From assembly GCA_025201805.1 (NCBI GenBank), contig MU619240.1, positions 273,571 to 337,570 of the forward strand: a DNA stretch of 64,000 nt, in the 5' to 3' direction. This document shows positions 35,569-48,131 of this stretch, piece by piece (the first letter of the stretch is position 1; each line of letters opens with the position of its first letter). Under the pieces are notes generated by a model. It saw nothing but the letters and a program-made list of their open reading frames with translations. It was not told where the DNA came from and did not search any database. Made by a program: the position numbers and the translations under genes. The DNA comes from Parasitella parasitica (taxonomy: Eukaryota; Mucoromycota; Mucoromycetes; Mucorales; Mucoraceae).

Positions 35569-36877
35569 TTAGTTGGTATCTACATTATCCTGTTTGGGCT
35601 GCTCTTCGTTTATTTCTTGCTTAGATTTTTTGTTACTCTCGCCTTGTAGAGCTTCCGCTTCTCGTTTTTTATCAGATTTTCCTTGATCATCCTTTGCTTC
35701 ATCCTTTGCTTTCTCAGAGCCCTTGACATTGTCTTTGGGGAGCTTGGGTCTAATATATGGTTGACATCTCCAATAGGCATACTTGCGAATGCCATTCTCA
35801 TCCGCCTGGCCTTGAACATCCTCACCTTCTCCTTGTGCCTCGATGTCTTTCCCCACCAAAGTTTCCAACTCATCCAAAACTTCCACGTACTCGTCTAATG
35901 ACCCGTCTTTGCCAAGGCGAGCTTTACCAAGGCGAGCTCTCATTTCCGTGTGATGAGGTAATACTGAATGCAATATCTTGAACAAATGACCCTTGATAGA
36001 ACTCCCGTTGGTTTTCTCGACTTTGCAAATTTCTAAATATTCACGAGCCATTTCAATTGCCAAGGGAGGGAACTTGTGATGCTTTGAGAAGATGGCTGGA
36101 TTGTAAAGACTTCCCTCTGCGGCCATAACAGCATCGACACCAGTGTAGTCCAGACATCTTTGTATGTCGTCGTGGTATAGTATATTCCCATTTGCAACAA
36201 CAGGGATGGTCAATACTTCCTTGACGGCCTTGATCTTTTCCCAATCCGCAATACCTGTATTATGGCCCTTTTGCTCTCTTAATCTACCATGAACAGTCAG
36301 CATCTGAGCACCTGCGTTCTGGATCATCTGGGCATATTCAATTGTCTTTTCTACAGTAGGGAAACAACGAATCTTGACAGTAACAGGGACAGCCAGCTCT
36401 TTGTGCAAAAGGCTGACCATTTTAGCGATCAGCTCCCACTCGTCTTGCAAAAAAGAGCCGTAATGGCCTCTCTTGGCAATGTGCTGAGGACAGCCAAGGT
36501 TGAGATCAACGGCATCACAGTCGTTTTCCACTAGCTTGGCAGCGCTCAAAAGAATTTCGGGATCATTGGCGCAAAACTAAACGCAGGTTCGACAAGGATT
36601 AGTATTGCGCAGCGAAATGTGTCGGATCAAATCAGTTTACCTGGACAATAAGAGGCCTGTCTTCTTTGTTTGTGGTGAATTGCTCGTCTCTGTACTTTTT
36701 ACCTTCACTAAACAGCCTGGCATGGAACATGGGAGTGACACACACATCAGCGCCATATCTTCTGCTAAGGATTCTCCAAGCAAGTTCAGATTGATCAACC
36801 ATAGGGGCTAAAATTGTCTTGGGAGCCTTCAACGTTTGGTTGAAAAACTCATAGCCTTCCAGTTTCACAGGTGCCAT
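35569..36877 (-). CDS. DUS1: tRNA-dihydrouridine synthase, DUS1 type
   Basis: An FMN- and NADPH-dependent enzyme that reduces uridine 16/17 in the tRNA D-loop. Two exons (36877-36641, 36576-35569) with a 64-bp intron give 414 residues. [16 protein letters not shown] is the FMN-binding entry of the TIM barrel; [26 protein letters not shown] (catalytic C108) and [13 protein letters not shown] follow, then the phosphate-binding PVVANGNI. After the barrel come the helical domain and a K/E/D-rich, low-complexity tail of about 90 residues. ATG 36877 gives the family start ([12 protein letters not shown]); the open frame upstream is not conserved-looking. Nothing is missing or broken. Confidence 0.94.
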
Positions 36878-37242
36878 TGAATATAACAAAGAGATGAAGC
36901 TGAAAATTTTTTTTTCACTGAATTCCATCAAAACATCGATGTGGGTGTTGTGGTGAATACGGTCACGACTAATCGGAAAAGTCAACTCCAATCAGTTCAG
37001 GATGTCCTAGATCAAATCCAGGAACTTGGGCATTATTTAGCTTATTTAGCAACAAAAACTCATTTCATTAATGTCTTTTGCAAGTCATTTATCATACAAA
37101 TTCTGAGTCCCAGATAACTTTTGACAGCTTGAGGATTTGCATTACCATGGTTACATTCTGCTATAATACGCCAATGAAAATTTTTAGTCATATAAAAACA
37201 CAAGATCTCAAAATAAGGGATATAAGAGCTTGGTAAGCAGGT

Positions 37243-37368
37243 TTTTTTTTTTTTTTTTTTTNNNNNNNNNNNNNNNNNNNNNNNNNNNNNNNNNNNNNNN
37301 NNNNNNNNNNNNNNNNNNNNNNNNNNNNNNNNNNNNNNNNNNNNNNNNNNNAAAAAAAAAAAAAAAAA
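37243..37368. other. Assembly gap (90 N) between a T-run and an A-run
   Basis: T at 37243-37261, N at 37262-37351, A at 37352-37368. ORFs translated across it are not real. Confidence 0.95.
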
Positions 37369-39271
37369 TAGATATGGCGAATCACCATCTTCTGTCTGTA
37401 AAGTTTGAGGGCCAAGAACTATCTTGTTATAAAATGTTTTACGCTCTTTGGATGTTGCATAAAAGTTGAATATCATGGGGTTTGAATACCACAAAATCAC
37501 AACTTGCGCAACTCAATATCTTGGCTACTACTTTTTGTCCCCTACTGTTGATTTCTTTACCGCCTAGTCGTGAAGAGCCAAGAGATCTCATGGTCGTCAA
37601 GCTAACACTGACTTATCACAAGTGTTTTCAAAAATGCACCAGACGGCGGGCTCTGTTTTCTGTATACAAACGACAGCATTCGGGTACTATTTTGGTGTTT
37701 CAAAAGCAATGTATAATAGATTCATGGGTGTTTGATGCAATACATTTTTGCTCCAAGTCAAAATGTCATTTTAAAGAGAAGACAAGTTTCTGTTTGATGA
37801 ATCATTGCGGCAGCAAAACATCATATGTACATGAACGTTTCAAACACTGTGTCATGAGACATTAGGTTTGTGCATGCTATACTCCGGCTACAAATTGGTG
37901 CCATATTTCTTCTGAATTTTAATGCTAGTAATACAGTGATGGGCTCAACTACAAAACAAGTATCGCTATAAACTGATCGAGAACGTTTTATCATCTGCTA
38001 TATATTCAAATCTTGTTGTATGTATTTGCTGTTGGCCAGTTAGTATGGTCACACGTTTTTCATTGTCGCCATCATTTGCTAATGTGCTGCTACTTGCTTC
38101 TGCTGCTTACTGTTTACGGCTTGCGGCGTATACTTGGACTTTAATCTAATCTACTTCTCACAGTTTTACACATGTGTATATATATATATATATAAATATA
38201 TAAATATATACTTCTTGTACATATACTCCTGTAAAGTGCATTATTTTAGTCAGGTTTAATAAACGCGAATGTCTAAAGAAGTCGTTTCTATTTTTATGAG
38301 CGTAGTGTTTTATGAAAAGAGTAGGTTTTTGCCATATCAAGTAAACAAGTGTCAATATAAAATTAAAATTGTACGTTTTACCCTGTGAAGGCCAGATCAA
38401 GGAGTGTTTATTTAGTTTATTTTCAACCTGCTTTGGCTTTAATTATAGAGAGCAAATGATGTAAAACAGACAGCGTACAGCTACATAGCACTTGCGGATG
38501 ATATACAATAATAGATGATGATGACGATGATTACATATCTATTGCCATGTTCCTGATGTTAAGGTCTTGGTGAAATGTTGCATCAAGTTCTCGGTTTAAT
38601 AGAATGGTTTCATGCGCCTCCAAGTTTTTTCTAGCTCAACAAGCCTATCGAACGTATCATCATTAGTTTTGATAATCATGAGTTGTAGGTTAGCTCTTGC
38701 TGCTGCATATGTAGGCTATGTCGTACCTAAATCCAAAAACACATGTTGACATTATGTGTAACCGAGCTTTTTGTTTGTTTGATCAACATGCTACATTTTT
38801 ATTTAGCTGTGAGATAAACGATGCAGATACGTAATATACTAAAGAGGGTCATTCTATAAAAATAAATCTTGTATTTTCTGTCTTTCTGTCGAGTGTTGTG
38901 TAATTTCTTTTCCTATTTTAATTAAATAGATGAAAGAAGGGAGAGAAAAGGTGTGTGTGAGAGAGCGTGTCATCGATTCAAGGGGAGGAGAAAAAAGAGA
39001 TTAAAAAGCATACTATGTAGATGAGATTTGCAGGTCATTCAATGAACCATAATAATCATTATATTATTGTGATTCTGCCTCCTATAGAAATAAAACGAAT
39101 CTATCAGCTTGTGGTACACATAATCAATTATAATGATGACCCCCTTCTTGCATCTACAAAAGGTAAAGTTAGCCAACTCCTAGCTTTATCAATATACGTC
39201 CAACTGTTGGGCGATCACTGTTATTTTGTTTATGTTTATCAACTTTATATATATATATATACATATACCAT

Positions 39272-39346
39272 ATACTACAAGAGGCGGATTTAACCTTTCA
39301 GAAAGGCGTTTCTAAAGCATGTGAATCCGCCTTCTTTGTGTAGTAG
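39272..39346. repeat. Imperfect inverted repeat able to form a hairpin
   Basis: The left arm contains ACTACAAGAGGCGGATT (about 39274-39290). The right arm AATCCGCCTTCTTTGTGTAGT (about 39323-39343) is its reverse complement apart from small gaps. The loop contains a second small hairpin, CCTTTC/GAAAGG. Confidence 0.6.
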
Positions 39347-40581
39347 GAGCGAATAGGCTTTGTATCTGAATGTAGGGCAGACATGAGACGGACTTGTTTA
39401 TACGCACGTAGCTCTTTATTATGTATTATAATAATGAATTGAAGTAGCTGCATGACGCAAAAGAGTGGAAAAACTATACATTTTATGTATATCGACACGG
39501 TTATCTTTCCACATGGAAAAAAGAAAATCTTTGTGAGCCAAGCTTCTGTACAAAGGGATATGTAATCAATAAGTTAGGACGGAACAAGGAGAATACATGT
39601 AACGACGTTATGAAAAACTACAGGGTCTAAATTTTCTAATTCATCGTGTATCGCCAGTCTATACATGTCAATATACATTTATATAAAATATCTCCTCGGC
39701 AAGATGGATATATATACTAGAAATTTGACATTTATAGTTTAGTAGATGGTACGCCATTGTTTATTAAATATTTACAAAATACTAGTGCATAATTCATGTT
39801 GTTGCTGAAACGGCATTTGGTCTTGGCGATAATGTCGAATTTTGATTTGAAAACGTAAGGGTTGAATATGCTTAACACATGTAGCACCATAATCTATATA
39901 TCATCATCATTTACATCAATGAATGTATAGAAATAGACGAATAGAAAAAAAATTGAGAAAGGGGGCAAGGAGGATAAGGGGGATAGGAAGAGGAGATCGC
40001 ATACGAAATAGTAGTGTTTGGGATTACACTACATAATCTCTACATGATTTTAAATTATATGCTATAATTACTAACTATTTGTGTGGCAAAAAAAAAACGA
40101 AAAAAGAAAATCTAATAATAATAACAGCAGATCTTGAGAACATCTTCTTCGACAAGACGCTGTTATAACGAAACAAATGGTTTAGATATATACATATTTT
40201 CTTGATTTGTACCATTCGCACGGTGAAAGGGGGTCTAATGGGATGAAAATGAATGACATTGCGAGGTATTTAGTAATAGACTTAGTGTTCTCTATGGCTA
40301 AAGACATTACGCCCTCGTGTAATTGTTCGCATTTTGCAACATATTCCGGATTCTTTTTGTCAAACAGCATTTACAATCTTCAAACAGACACACAGCTACA
40401 CACTCCCCCCCCCCTACTTTTATTGATGTGCACCTTCCGGCCTAACCAAATCTTGCTCCCCTTGTTTTTCTTGTGTGTATGATCCCCCCATAAAGATGTG
40501 CAGCAAAAAGGACATTTTCTTTCTATTTTTCTTTTCCTCTCGTTCTTTTTGTCACAAATACACATATATAAATAAACATAC

Positions 40582-42299
40582 ATGTCTATAAAACCTTGGT
40601 ATCAACGCAAGCCGGCTTTATTTTCTTCTTCTTCTTCCTCTGCTACTTCTTCACCTTCACTCTTCTTTGGATTACTCAAATTAGCCATGAATGAATCGAG
40701 GTTAAAGACCAACTCATCCTTTGCAAGTGCGGTGACTATTCCCAACAGCCCGTCTGCAGACAGCAACAGAAAGAAGGCGTTGACGCCATCCATTTACACA
40801 GAAAAGTCTGCTACAATCGCTGGATCAGAAAACAAATTCAAAGCATTTGCCCTCTCTGTTAAAACCACATTATGGGCTCTTTTTGTAAAATATTGGTTTC
40901 TGCTTGGCTTGCTGGTCGCCATCATTCTGGCTATTTTCTTTCCAGATGTCGCCAGAAAAGGCGGCTATATCCGAGCCGAATGGACAATTAAATGGGGTAT
41001 AGTAAATGTGCATTTCAAAATAATGGACATGTACACTAACTATAGCACACAGGCGCCGTCGTCGTGATCTTTTTGATCTCTGGATTATCATTACGAACAA
41101 AAATATTAGCAGAGACTATTTTGCGTGTGCGACTCCATTTATTAATTCAAATCATCAACCTGATCATCATCCCATTCACAGTATTTGGCCTTGTGTTGCT
41201 ATTCTTCAAGTGCCACATGAATATCCACTCACTGTTACTAGTGGGTGTCGTTATTGCAGCAAGCACACCAACCACAGTATCGTCAAACGTCGTCATGACA
41301 AAAAATGCCAATGGCAACGAAGCATCAGGTATGTCGTATCCTAGCTTTCTTAATACATGTATAATGTACATCTAACACATTGCTTAGCACTCATGAACGC
41401 TGCCTTGGGCAATGTGCTTGGTATTTTTGTTTCCCCTGCTCTTGTGTCATTGTTTCAGCAGCCATTAATTGCTGCTACACCTGAAGATGAGAGTGTGGCA
41501 CAGGCTGGCGGTCAAGTTGATTTTGCTCAAGTGTTGAAGCAGTTGGGCGCAACTGTATTAGCCCCCCTCATATTGGGCCAGATTATTCAATGGTTCTTTA
41601 CTGAGGGCGTAGCTAAGATAAAGGTCAAATGCAGATTGTCTGATGTCAGTAGTTTCATGCTGTTGACCATGGTCTGGTCTGTCTTTTCTGATGCTGTGTA
41701 TTCTGGCTCATTTTCAGCTGTCAAGCCCAAAGATATTGTCGCTGTAGCCGTCATGAATGCAGGATTTTACATTATCTTCTCGTTCCTTTGTCTTGTGCTC
41801 GCAAGATTACCTTTGCCTAGATTCATCCCAACACCTTCCATCGTAAAGAAACTGCGATACTCTCGTGAAGATACAGTTGCCATTATGGTAAGTTTAGCAA
41901 AAGCGGAAAAAACTTGTAACGTATGTAAGCTAATCCATTTCGCAGTACTGTGGCGCTACAAAGACGGTTGCAATGGGTGTTCCCCTCATCAATGTACTCT
42001 ACCAAAACGGCGACCCAGGAACAGTGGGTGTCTTGTCTACACCATTGTTATTATACCATGTTGAGCAGCTTATCCTCGGCAACATTGAAGTTGAGCTCCT
42101 CAAAAAGTGGGTCAAACGAGGAAAAGATAAGCGCGAGGCTCAAGAAGCAGCAACAGCAGCAGCAACACCATCTCCTGCTAGGGATGAAGAAGAGAATGTG
42201 CCGTACGACAGCGAAGTTACGCAAGTAGCCTCTCAATTTGGCCCTACAAGACACACACCTTCACCACTATCTCAATTGCATTATAATCATGAAAAATAG
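40582..42299 (+). CDS. RCH1: RCH1/SLC10A7-like membrane protein (bile acid:sodium symporter fold)
   Basis: Four exons (40582-40996, 41053-41328, 41388-41887, 41946-42299) give 514 residues. The protein has a long serine-rich cytosolic N terminus and about ten hydrophobic segments starting with WFLLGLLVAIILAIFFPD. It also carries the SLC10-type signatures GLSLRT, AASTPTTVSSNVVMTKNANG, ALMNAALGNVLGIFVSP and CGATKTVAMGVPLINVLY. Yeast Rch1 and human SLC10A7 lower cytosolic calcium uptake at the plasma membrane; a similar role is inferred. The C-terminal tail is polar. A TATATAAATA sits only 8 bp before ATG 40582, so the in-frame ATG at 40687 (MNESRLK) may be the real start. It leads a tightly spaced row of plus-strand genes (next gene 251 bp away). 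Confidence 0.9.
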
Positions 42300-42550
42300 T
42301 CCTTTTCTAATAGAGTTTCTGCTACATTTCATTATTTTTTCTATACCTATTCCATCCTTTTAATTGTGTACAATCAAATTCCTTTTTTATTATAAAAAAA
42401 AAAGCTCATTTTTGCCAATATGATGTTCTCTGGACGATGACCCCCTGTTGGTTAGATATCCAATTAAATGTCAGTTTTCCACTGACACCAAGTGGAGGAA
42501 GTGGAGCTGTCTCTCTCTTTCTCTCTCTTGATAAATATACGTATAAAAAA

Positions 42551-42876
42551 ATGACTGATTCTAGCTCAAAGCCTCCTACTCGCCAAGAAAGAAAACATTG
42601 CTGGTTTCTTCGTGATCAGTATTTTGGCTGCCTCGATAAATTAAACATTACTGACCCCACCATTGTTGACAAGAACCCTGAAAAAGCAACTGAATGTTTG
42701 GAATTGAAGAAGGGATACGAAGAAGGATGCATGGCTAGTTGGGTATGTAGCTTGATTTTAGTTGCATCTCTAGTTACACTAATGGCACCTAGGTTGAATA
42801 CTTTAATAAACGTCGTGTACTGGATTTACGGCAGAAACAGTACCTGGAGTTTTCTCAACAGCAATCTGGAAAATAA
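42551..42876 (+). CDS. COA6: Cytochrome c oxidase assembly factor 6 (COA6-like, CHCH protein)
   Basis: A small soluble protein of the mitochondrial intermembrane space that helps deliver copper to Cox2 during complex IV assembly. Two exons (42551-42742, 42793-42876) separated by a 50-bp intron give 91 residues. The paired motifs are HCWFLRDQYFGCLDK (CX9C) and ECLELKKGYEEGCMASWV (CX10C), the spacing of the COX6B/COA6 group. The start PPTRQERKHCW resembles COA6 more than the Cox12 subunit. Such proteins are usually folded by Mia40/ERV1. An alternative upstream ATG at 42437 lies in unrelated sequence and was not used. Confidence 0.88.
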
Positions 42877-43218
42877 ACTAAATTATTGTACATACCGTAT
42901 CAAATAAAAGAGTGTGCAATGTTGAACGTCATGGCATGTTGGCAATGGAGTAGTTGGTTGCTGACCATCTTGACTTGCATTAATCTGCACTTGATCATGA
43001 TTGAAACCAACATAATTTATGCAGCTCTTAAAAGTAAGCTGTTATCTTTTTGATTCAAGATAGAACTGTGTTTTATTGCTTGATTTTATGGAGCAAACAA
43101 GCAATTTAGAATGACATTTGATTTTGACACTCGTGACCGTAGATTAACGCAAAAAAAACTAAACATGCTTTTTTTTTTTTTTTTTTTCAACACATCTCTC
43201 ATCGTTATTAGGTTCAAC
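42877..43218. other. Intergenic, COA6 to OTUD6-like gene
   Basis: About 340 bp with a T-run (43171-43188) shortly before the next ATG. Nothing further was recognised. Confidence 0.5.
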
Positions 43219-44415
43219 ATGTCAGACAGTGATACCAACACTCCTGCTCATGGTACAATCGAAAAGAGCATAAACATGGATCAATTATTAGAGAAACAAA
43301 AGGAGGAAAGAAATAAATTAACTGCCAAGATTATTGGTTTGCGTAAAGGTGTGCCTAAAAGCGACAAGAGAAAGAAAAGAGAAGTTGCCTCACGTATTGC
43401 AGACTTGGAGTACGATTTAACAAAGAAGCACGAGGAGGAAATCAGATCGTTCAAAGCAAAGGAAGCTGGATTGGACCCCAATGCTCCAGAGCCTGAAGTA
43501 AGTGATTGTATTTAGAGCTGGCCCAGCATGGCACACTTATTGTGCTTTTCTAGATGGATGATGGCATCTCGCTAGATCGTCTAGATGAATTGAGCCTGGC
43601 AGACGAGCCAAAGAAACCTGTCAAAGAGAACTCAGTGCAGCAGCCCAAAAAGAAAGTAAACAAAGCTAAATTAAGGATTGAAAAGAGAAACGCTGAAATG
43701 GAGCGTATACGCATACAAGCAGAAGAGGAGGCAGAGAATCAGCCTGATCTGGCGGCCTTGGAGACGGAAGCTATCGGAAAGCTAGTCATTCCTATGAATT
43801 TAAGAATCAAGCAAGTGGTAGCTGATGGGCATTGGTATATTCAGTTGCCGGAAATGCTGTTTTGCATCATTTAATTTCTTTTTCTTTTTTTTTTCTTTTT
43901 CACAAATGTAGTTTATATAACGCATTTGCAGATCAGTTAAAGGCACGATATGACAGAGATGTTACATACAGGGAACTTCGTAAACTGGCAGCTGAACACA
44001 TGCGTCAACATCCAGACGATTTCAGGCCATTTCTATACTTGGAGGATGGTAATTTTGATAGATATTGTGATGATATTGTGAATACAGCATGCTGGGGAGG
44101 TCAGTTGGAGGTAAATGACAGAGTTGAAAGTCATTAGTGTTTTACACACAACTGACAAAACAAACCAGGTTTTGGCGTTGGCCAGATCAAGTCAAGTGCC
44201 TGTAGATATCATTCAGGACGGTGGACCCATTATTAAGATTTGTGATGATGAATATCCAGAAAAACCACCCATTAAACTTGCGTAGGTTGCCAAGAGAAAA
44301 ATCAAAAAAGAGATGCGGTTATTTAATAACTCTTGCTTTATGTACTAGATACCATAAGCATCTTTATTCGTTAGGTGCTCATTACAATTCGCTTGTCGAC
44401 CAATTAAATGCCTAA
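43219..44415 (+). CDS. OTU-domain deubiquitinase, OTUD6-like
   Basis: Five exons (43219-43497, 43554-43834, 43912-44110, 44169-44281, 44349-44415) give 312 residues. The N-terminal half is a charged coiled coil (LEKQKEERNKL, SDKRKKREVASRIADLE, KLRIEKRNAEMERIRIQ), as in OTUD6A/B. The C-terminal OTU domain has the catalytic ADGHCLYNAFADQL (C187, split across an intron), a Y-R-E-L-R-K-L helix, TACWGGQLE, and the catalytic histidine H302 in LGAHYNSLV. OTUD6B-type enzymes trim ubiquitin from ribosome- and initiation-factor-associated substrates; that role is inferred from family. An acidic residue partner is not certain. It is followed by MsrA after 161 bp. Confidence 0.9.
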
Positions 44416-44576
44416 AAGATGAACTTCGCCAGTGGATGATCGTTGTTTTTGCGCAATTTGATGTTTCCAAGATTCAATCTTGACGGAGTTGATCCAAAAA
44501 CCATACATAATATTGGCACACCTGTCAAAAATTAATAAATTGCCTTTTCTTTCCAGTATTTACATCGACTATTCAT

Positions 44577-45239
44577 ATGCTTGCTGCTGATAATACTAAC
44601 ACTGCTGCTGCTGCAACCACCCAAACTGAAAAGGCTACTTTTGGTGCTGGCTGTTTTTGGGGAACAGAACACATTTTCAACAAGCATTTCAAAAAGTCCG
44701 GCATCATTAGTACCAAGGTAGGCTTCATGGGCGGTGAACTGGACAGCCCTATATATAAGCAAGTAAAGACTGGCACTACCAACCATGCTGAAGTGTGCGA
44801 AATCGTCTTTGATCCCTCTCAAGTGTCTTTTGACAGATTGACAGATTTCTTTTACAGTATGCATGGCAAGTAGTATTTAGCTTATGATCAATGCATTGTA
44901 TTAACAGCAGTATGATAGACCCTACTACGGTAAATCAACAGGGCCCTGAGGATATCGGCACGCAATACCGCTCAGTTATCTATTATCACAGTGATGCACA
45001 AAAAGCAATTGCTGAAAAAGTGACTCAACAAGTACAAGAAAAGCGCTTGCCCAATTCACGAATTGTTACCTTGATTGAGCCTGCAACGGTCTTTTTCGAT
45101 GCCGAGGAATACCATCAATTTTACTTGGAAAACAATCCTGATGGGTATGCTGTACGTATCATACCATGTGGCAGGTCATTGACTTGATTATTAACTGCCT
45201 TTGTGATAATAGTGTCCCACGCATTATCTTCGTTGGTGA
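44577..45239 (+). CDS. MXR1: Peptide-methionine (S)-S-oxide reductase MsrA
   Basis: It repairs oxidised methionine (the S-epimer of the sulfoxide) in proteins and as free amino acid, using thioredoxin. Three exons (44577-44865, 44919-45151, 45213-45239) give 182 residues. The catalytic FGAGCFWGTEH has C26; HAEVCEIVFDP, the split FFYSMHDPTTVNQQGPEDIG and GTQYRSVIYYH are all family hallmarks, and the C terminus is GYACPTHYLRW. The first intron has a GC donor (ATG|GCAAGT); using it restores the nearly invariant H-D-P-T, whereas a GT alternative inside it would not. An alanine/threonine-rich N terminus of about 18 residues precedes the fold. The gene converges on TFIIIC90, with 80 bp between the stops. 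Confidence 0.94.
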
Positions 45240-45319
45240 GCAACAACAATGACAGCAACACAATCACCACACTATATCCAGCATTTTATTATACATTACA
45301 GTTGAAACGCATACGATTC

Positions 45320-48131
45320 TTATCTAGAGTTTATCAAACCCGATCCACAATAAAGACATTTACAGCAATTTGTCAATATAAAATTGGACAATGTATCCTG
45401 ATCTGTTGGTTGTAAACTCTTGGCATCACACACCAAACACTTGCGAAATTTCGGTGAATGCAAAACAGTTCTTGTCATGCTACAGATTTCCCAGAAATGG
45501 CCTGCTTCACATTGCGCAAGTAAAGAGTAAGAAGTTCCACTATTGAGCAAATTCACAGTTTTCTCGCACACAGGACACTTGTTTCTGCCTTTTCTATCAA
45601 TGGGTGGGGATTCTGGAGAAAATGTAGTGGCGTAGGCGATTTCTGTCAATAAGTCGCCAAATTGAGGAAACTTGTCGTGTATTCTGACGTAAACGTTTAA
45701 TGCTTGCTTTATCAGTGGTTTGTCGCACAGCGCCAGTGCTGAATCAGAGATTGATACTAGTGCTGCAATATCTTGTTCTGTTAGCTGGCTGAATTCTTTG
45801 TCTGGCAGTTGATCAGCGTGAGATAATATCGAATTCGTATAATTGATTTGCACCGTACGCCTAGCTTTTTGACATGTAGTCTCATATTCTGTTCCGAAAT
45901 CAAGAGGATCATAATTCTACATGAATCGTCAAAAAAAAAAAAAAAAAAAAAAAAATGGCTGTTAGGCTTTGGTTTATGATAGATCCGCGTGGAAGATAAC
46001 TTGCTTGTAACTCTAATTGTGCATTGATCATCATCCTTGCAGCAATAGTATCAGTACTGCAATATACCTTCTCTGTAAGAGTACTGCCACTGTGACAAAC
46101 TGATTAATGTGGACTATTTATCTAATAGACACTAGGTAAGTACCTGCTAGCAGTAGGTTCGATATTCAGATCACTCGACAGAGTTGAGATCCACTCAGCC
46201 AGTGCTTCATTATCTTCATCATCTACCAAGTATTGCAACAATTCTCGTACAAAACCTACAATTGGCTTTACAAATACTACAAGGCAATAAGTATATGATT
46301 TTCTTTTTTGTAAAGTTTGTAATTGTTATTTACCACAATATGGGTCATCTAAATAAGTTTTTGTCAATTGGCAGATGGATTCAATGTCTTGGCCACGTTC
46401 TCTATCCAAGATGAATTTCAAATACATTGAATCGTTACTTTCTCCTCTATAGTGAATATCTACATCTGGCCTCAAACTATCAGAAATGTGTCAGTTTGTT
46501 AGAAATACCTGCTACCAGGCCAACTTACTCAAAAGATAGAGCTGTAAAGATTTGGTTTCTTGTATCGCTTGCTCCCCATAAGAACGGGTGCGCATCAGAT
46601 GCAGATAATATGTGATCGTCGTCAGCCTTCAATTGCTCTTCTATCCATTGCTGCTTGTATGTTTGTACTAGCGTTGCGCTCCACATGATAGATAATTGCT
46701 TGTCGTATTGCACATCACCGTTTGATTCAATTTTCAAATAAGTGCATTCACCTTCTACCGTAAAGCCCCTGAAAAGAACGATATTGTTATCATCGCGAAC
46801 CCAAGTACCGCATGACAAGCCCAATCCAGACGACAAAAGAGTGTACGCTTGCCAATCTTTCTTTGGTACCAGTTTATCACCCTTTTTCACATCCAAACAT
46901 ATTATTTGAACTCGGACACCTTTCGAAATTGCAATCCTGATAATTCCTTTGGCGAAATCGTCAAACATTTTGATTAAAGTGGTGACAGCTCGATCGCCTT
47001 CTTCAAACCATACATGTAGAACCTTCATCTTGATATCCCCGATCCGTGTAGTTCTTGATTTAGAGACAACTGACGTTTTTACTTGAACAGAGGAAATGGC
47101 TACTGTTCCATCTGTACAGGCTGATGCGATGAATGCAATGTACGTGGTGCTGTTGACTTTCTTCCAATCAGTCCATTCAAGTAGGTTGACGAATGATTTA
47201 TGCGGTGTTATTTTAGTCTTGTAGTCGAATGAATCGGTATATGCCCAAATGCAGACATCGCCGGCTTTATTGGATGTAGCCAATAATGCAGGCTTGGACG
47301 CGAGAGGGTTGGGTATCAAGCGTTTCGACCAGCTAGCGCCTATATTGACCAAGGTCAGTACACAAAATCAGTAACAGACTACGTCAATGCGTACATAATG
47401 TGTGGTGAGGATTGATTCGGGTTTCATGTTGATGTGAAATTGCATGATCTTTGATCTTGTCTGTCAAATCTACACACTATAGCAAATGAATACGAGTTAT
47501 ATGGCCAAAATTAGAACTATTAAGGACCCAACAACGCTTACCAAATTCCAATCGGAATTTGTGGGATCTCTGGATGAAATCTGATACAAAAGTACTCGAT
47601 GTTTGGTTGTAACAACTGTCAAAAAACAACTAGATCCACCAAAACCATTAATTCCAATATTCATTGAACGAGACTCTTTCTTTTCTATACCTTTGATTAG
47701 GTGAGAGGTTCGGCGGCGACCATCTAGCCAAGCGAAACGATTCTTCATTTAAGAAAGATGTTTCCACTTTATCGTTTTCAGCTAGTGCGGATCTCAAGTT
47801 AGAAACAAATAGGTGCATTTTAACTTTCCCTATATGACGGATCGTTGCTACTTACTGATCATGACAGAGTCAGCTATTCTTTCTAAAGGCGGTAAAATGA
47901 TGCCTACATACTTATACTTTTCTTTTGTGGATAGCATCCCAACCAAGATTGGTGTCTGTAGAATGAAAGAGTTAGTGAATATGGTTCAGCACTCTATCGT
48001 TGACTTTTTTACGATACCACAATATAAACACCTTTATCATTGCAGATAACCAATTGGTTGTCTTCACTCCATTGAATGCAGTCTACGAGAAAGGGGTTTC
48101 CTTTGAAAGAAATGGCAGGTTGATTTTCCAT
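45320..48131 (-). CDS. TFIIIC subunit, TFIIIC90/GTF3C4-like (Sfc9-type)
   Basis: A component of the RNA polymerase III factor TFIIIC, which binds the internal A and B boxes of tRNA genes. It is a multi-exon minus-strand gene. Exon 1 starts at ATG 48131 (MENQPAISFKGNPFLVDCIQ) and further spliced segments carry ESFRLARWSPPNLSPNQ and FLTVVTTKHRVLLYQ, a WD40-like propeller start typical of the family. The C-terminal 178 residues form the zf-TFIIIC zinc-binding domain: KCPVCEKTV, QCEAGHFWEICSMT, KFRKCLVCDAKS and CCKCLYCGSGLI. A 25-nt homopolymer T-run (minus strand) lies in an intron near 45931-45955. Internal splice sites between 45.9 and 46.5 kb were not fully resolved. The total span fits a protein of roughly 700-800 residues. 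Confidence 0.82.

Larger units (their letters stand above)
36878..40581. other. Long gene-poor stretch with no supported gene
   Basis: About 3.7 kb. It holds a 90-N gap (37262-37351) flanked by T and A runs, AT-rich microsatellites (38176-38210, 39246-39262) and the inverted repeat at 39272-39346. The ORFs at 37482-37865 and 40182-40370 have no family I recognise. Confidence 0.45.

Noticed and set aside
32142-36877. Possible metabolic gene cluster around the TauD-like oxygenase
   Set aside because: Its neighbours (RSA4, DUS1) are ribosome/tRNA housekeeping genes, and no transporter, regulator or synthase accompanies it.
37482-37865. 127-residue cysteine-rich ORF (HKCFQKCTRRR..., CSKSKCHF)
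   Set aside because: Spacing of cysteines does not match a zinc-binding family I know, there is no promoter-like sequence, and it sits next to a gap in a gene-poor stretch. Possibly transposon debris.
40182-40370. 62-residue minus-strand ORF (KKNPEYVAKCEQLHEGVMSL)
   Set aside because: Protein-like composition but no family, no promoter and no extending exon found.
44877-44910. GT-AG alternative for the first MsrA intron
   Set aside because: It would insert GNSMI between MH and DPT, breaking the conserved H-D-P-T; the GC-AG splice keeps it.
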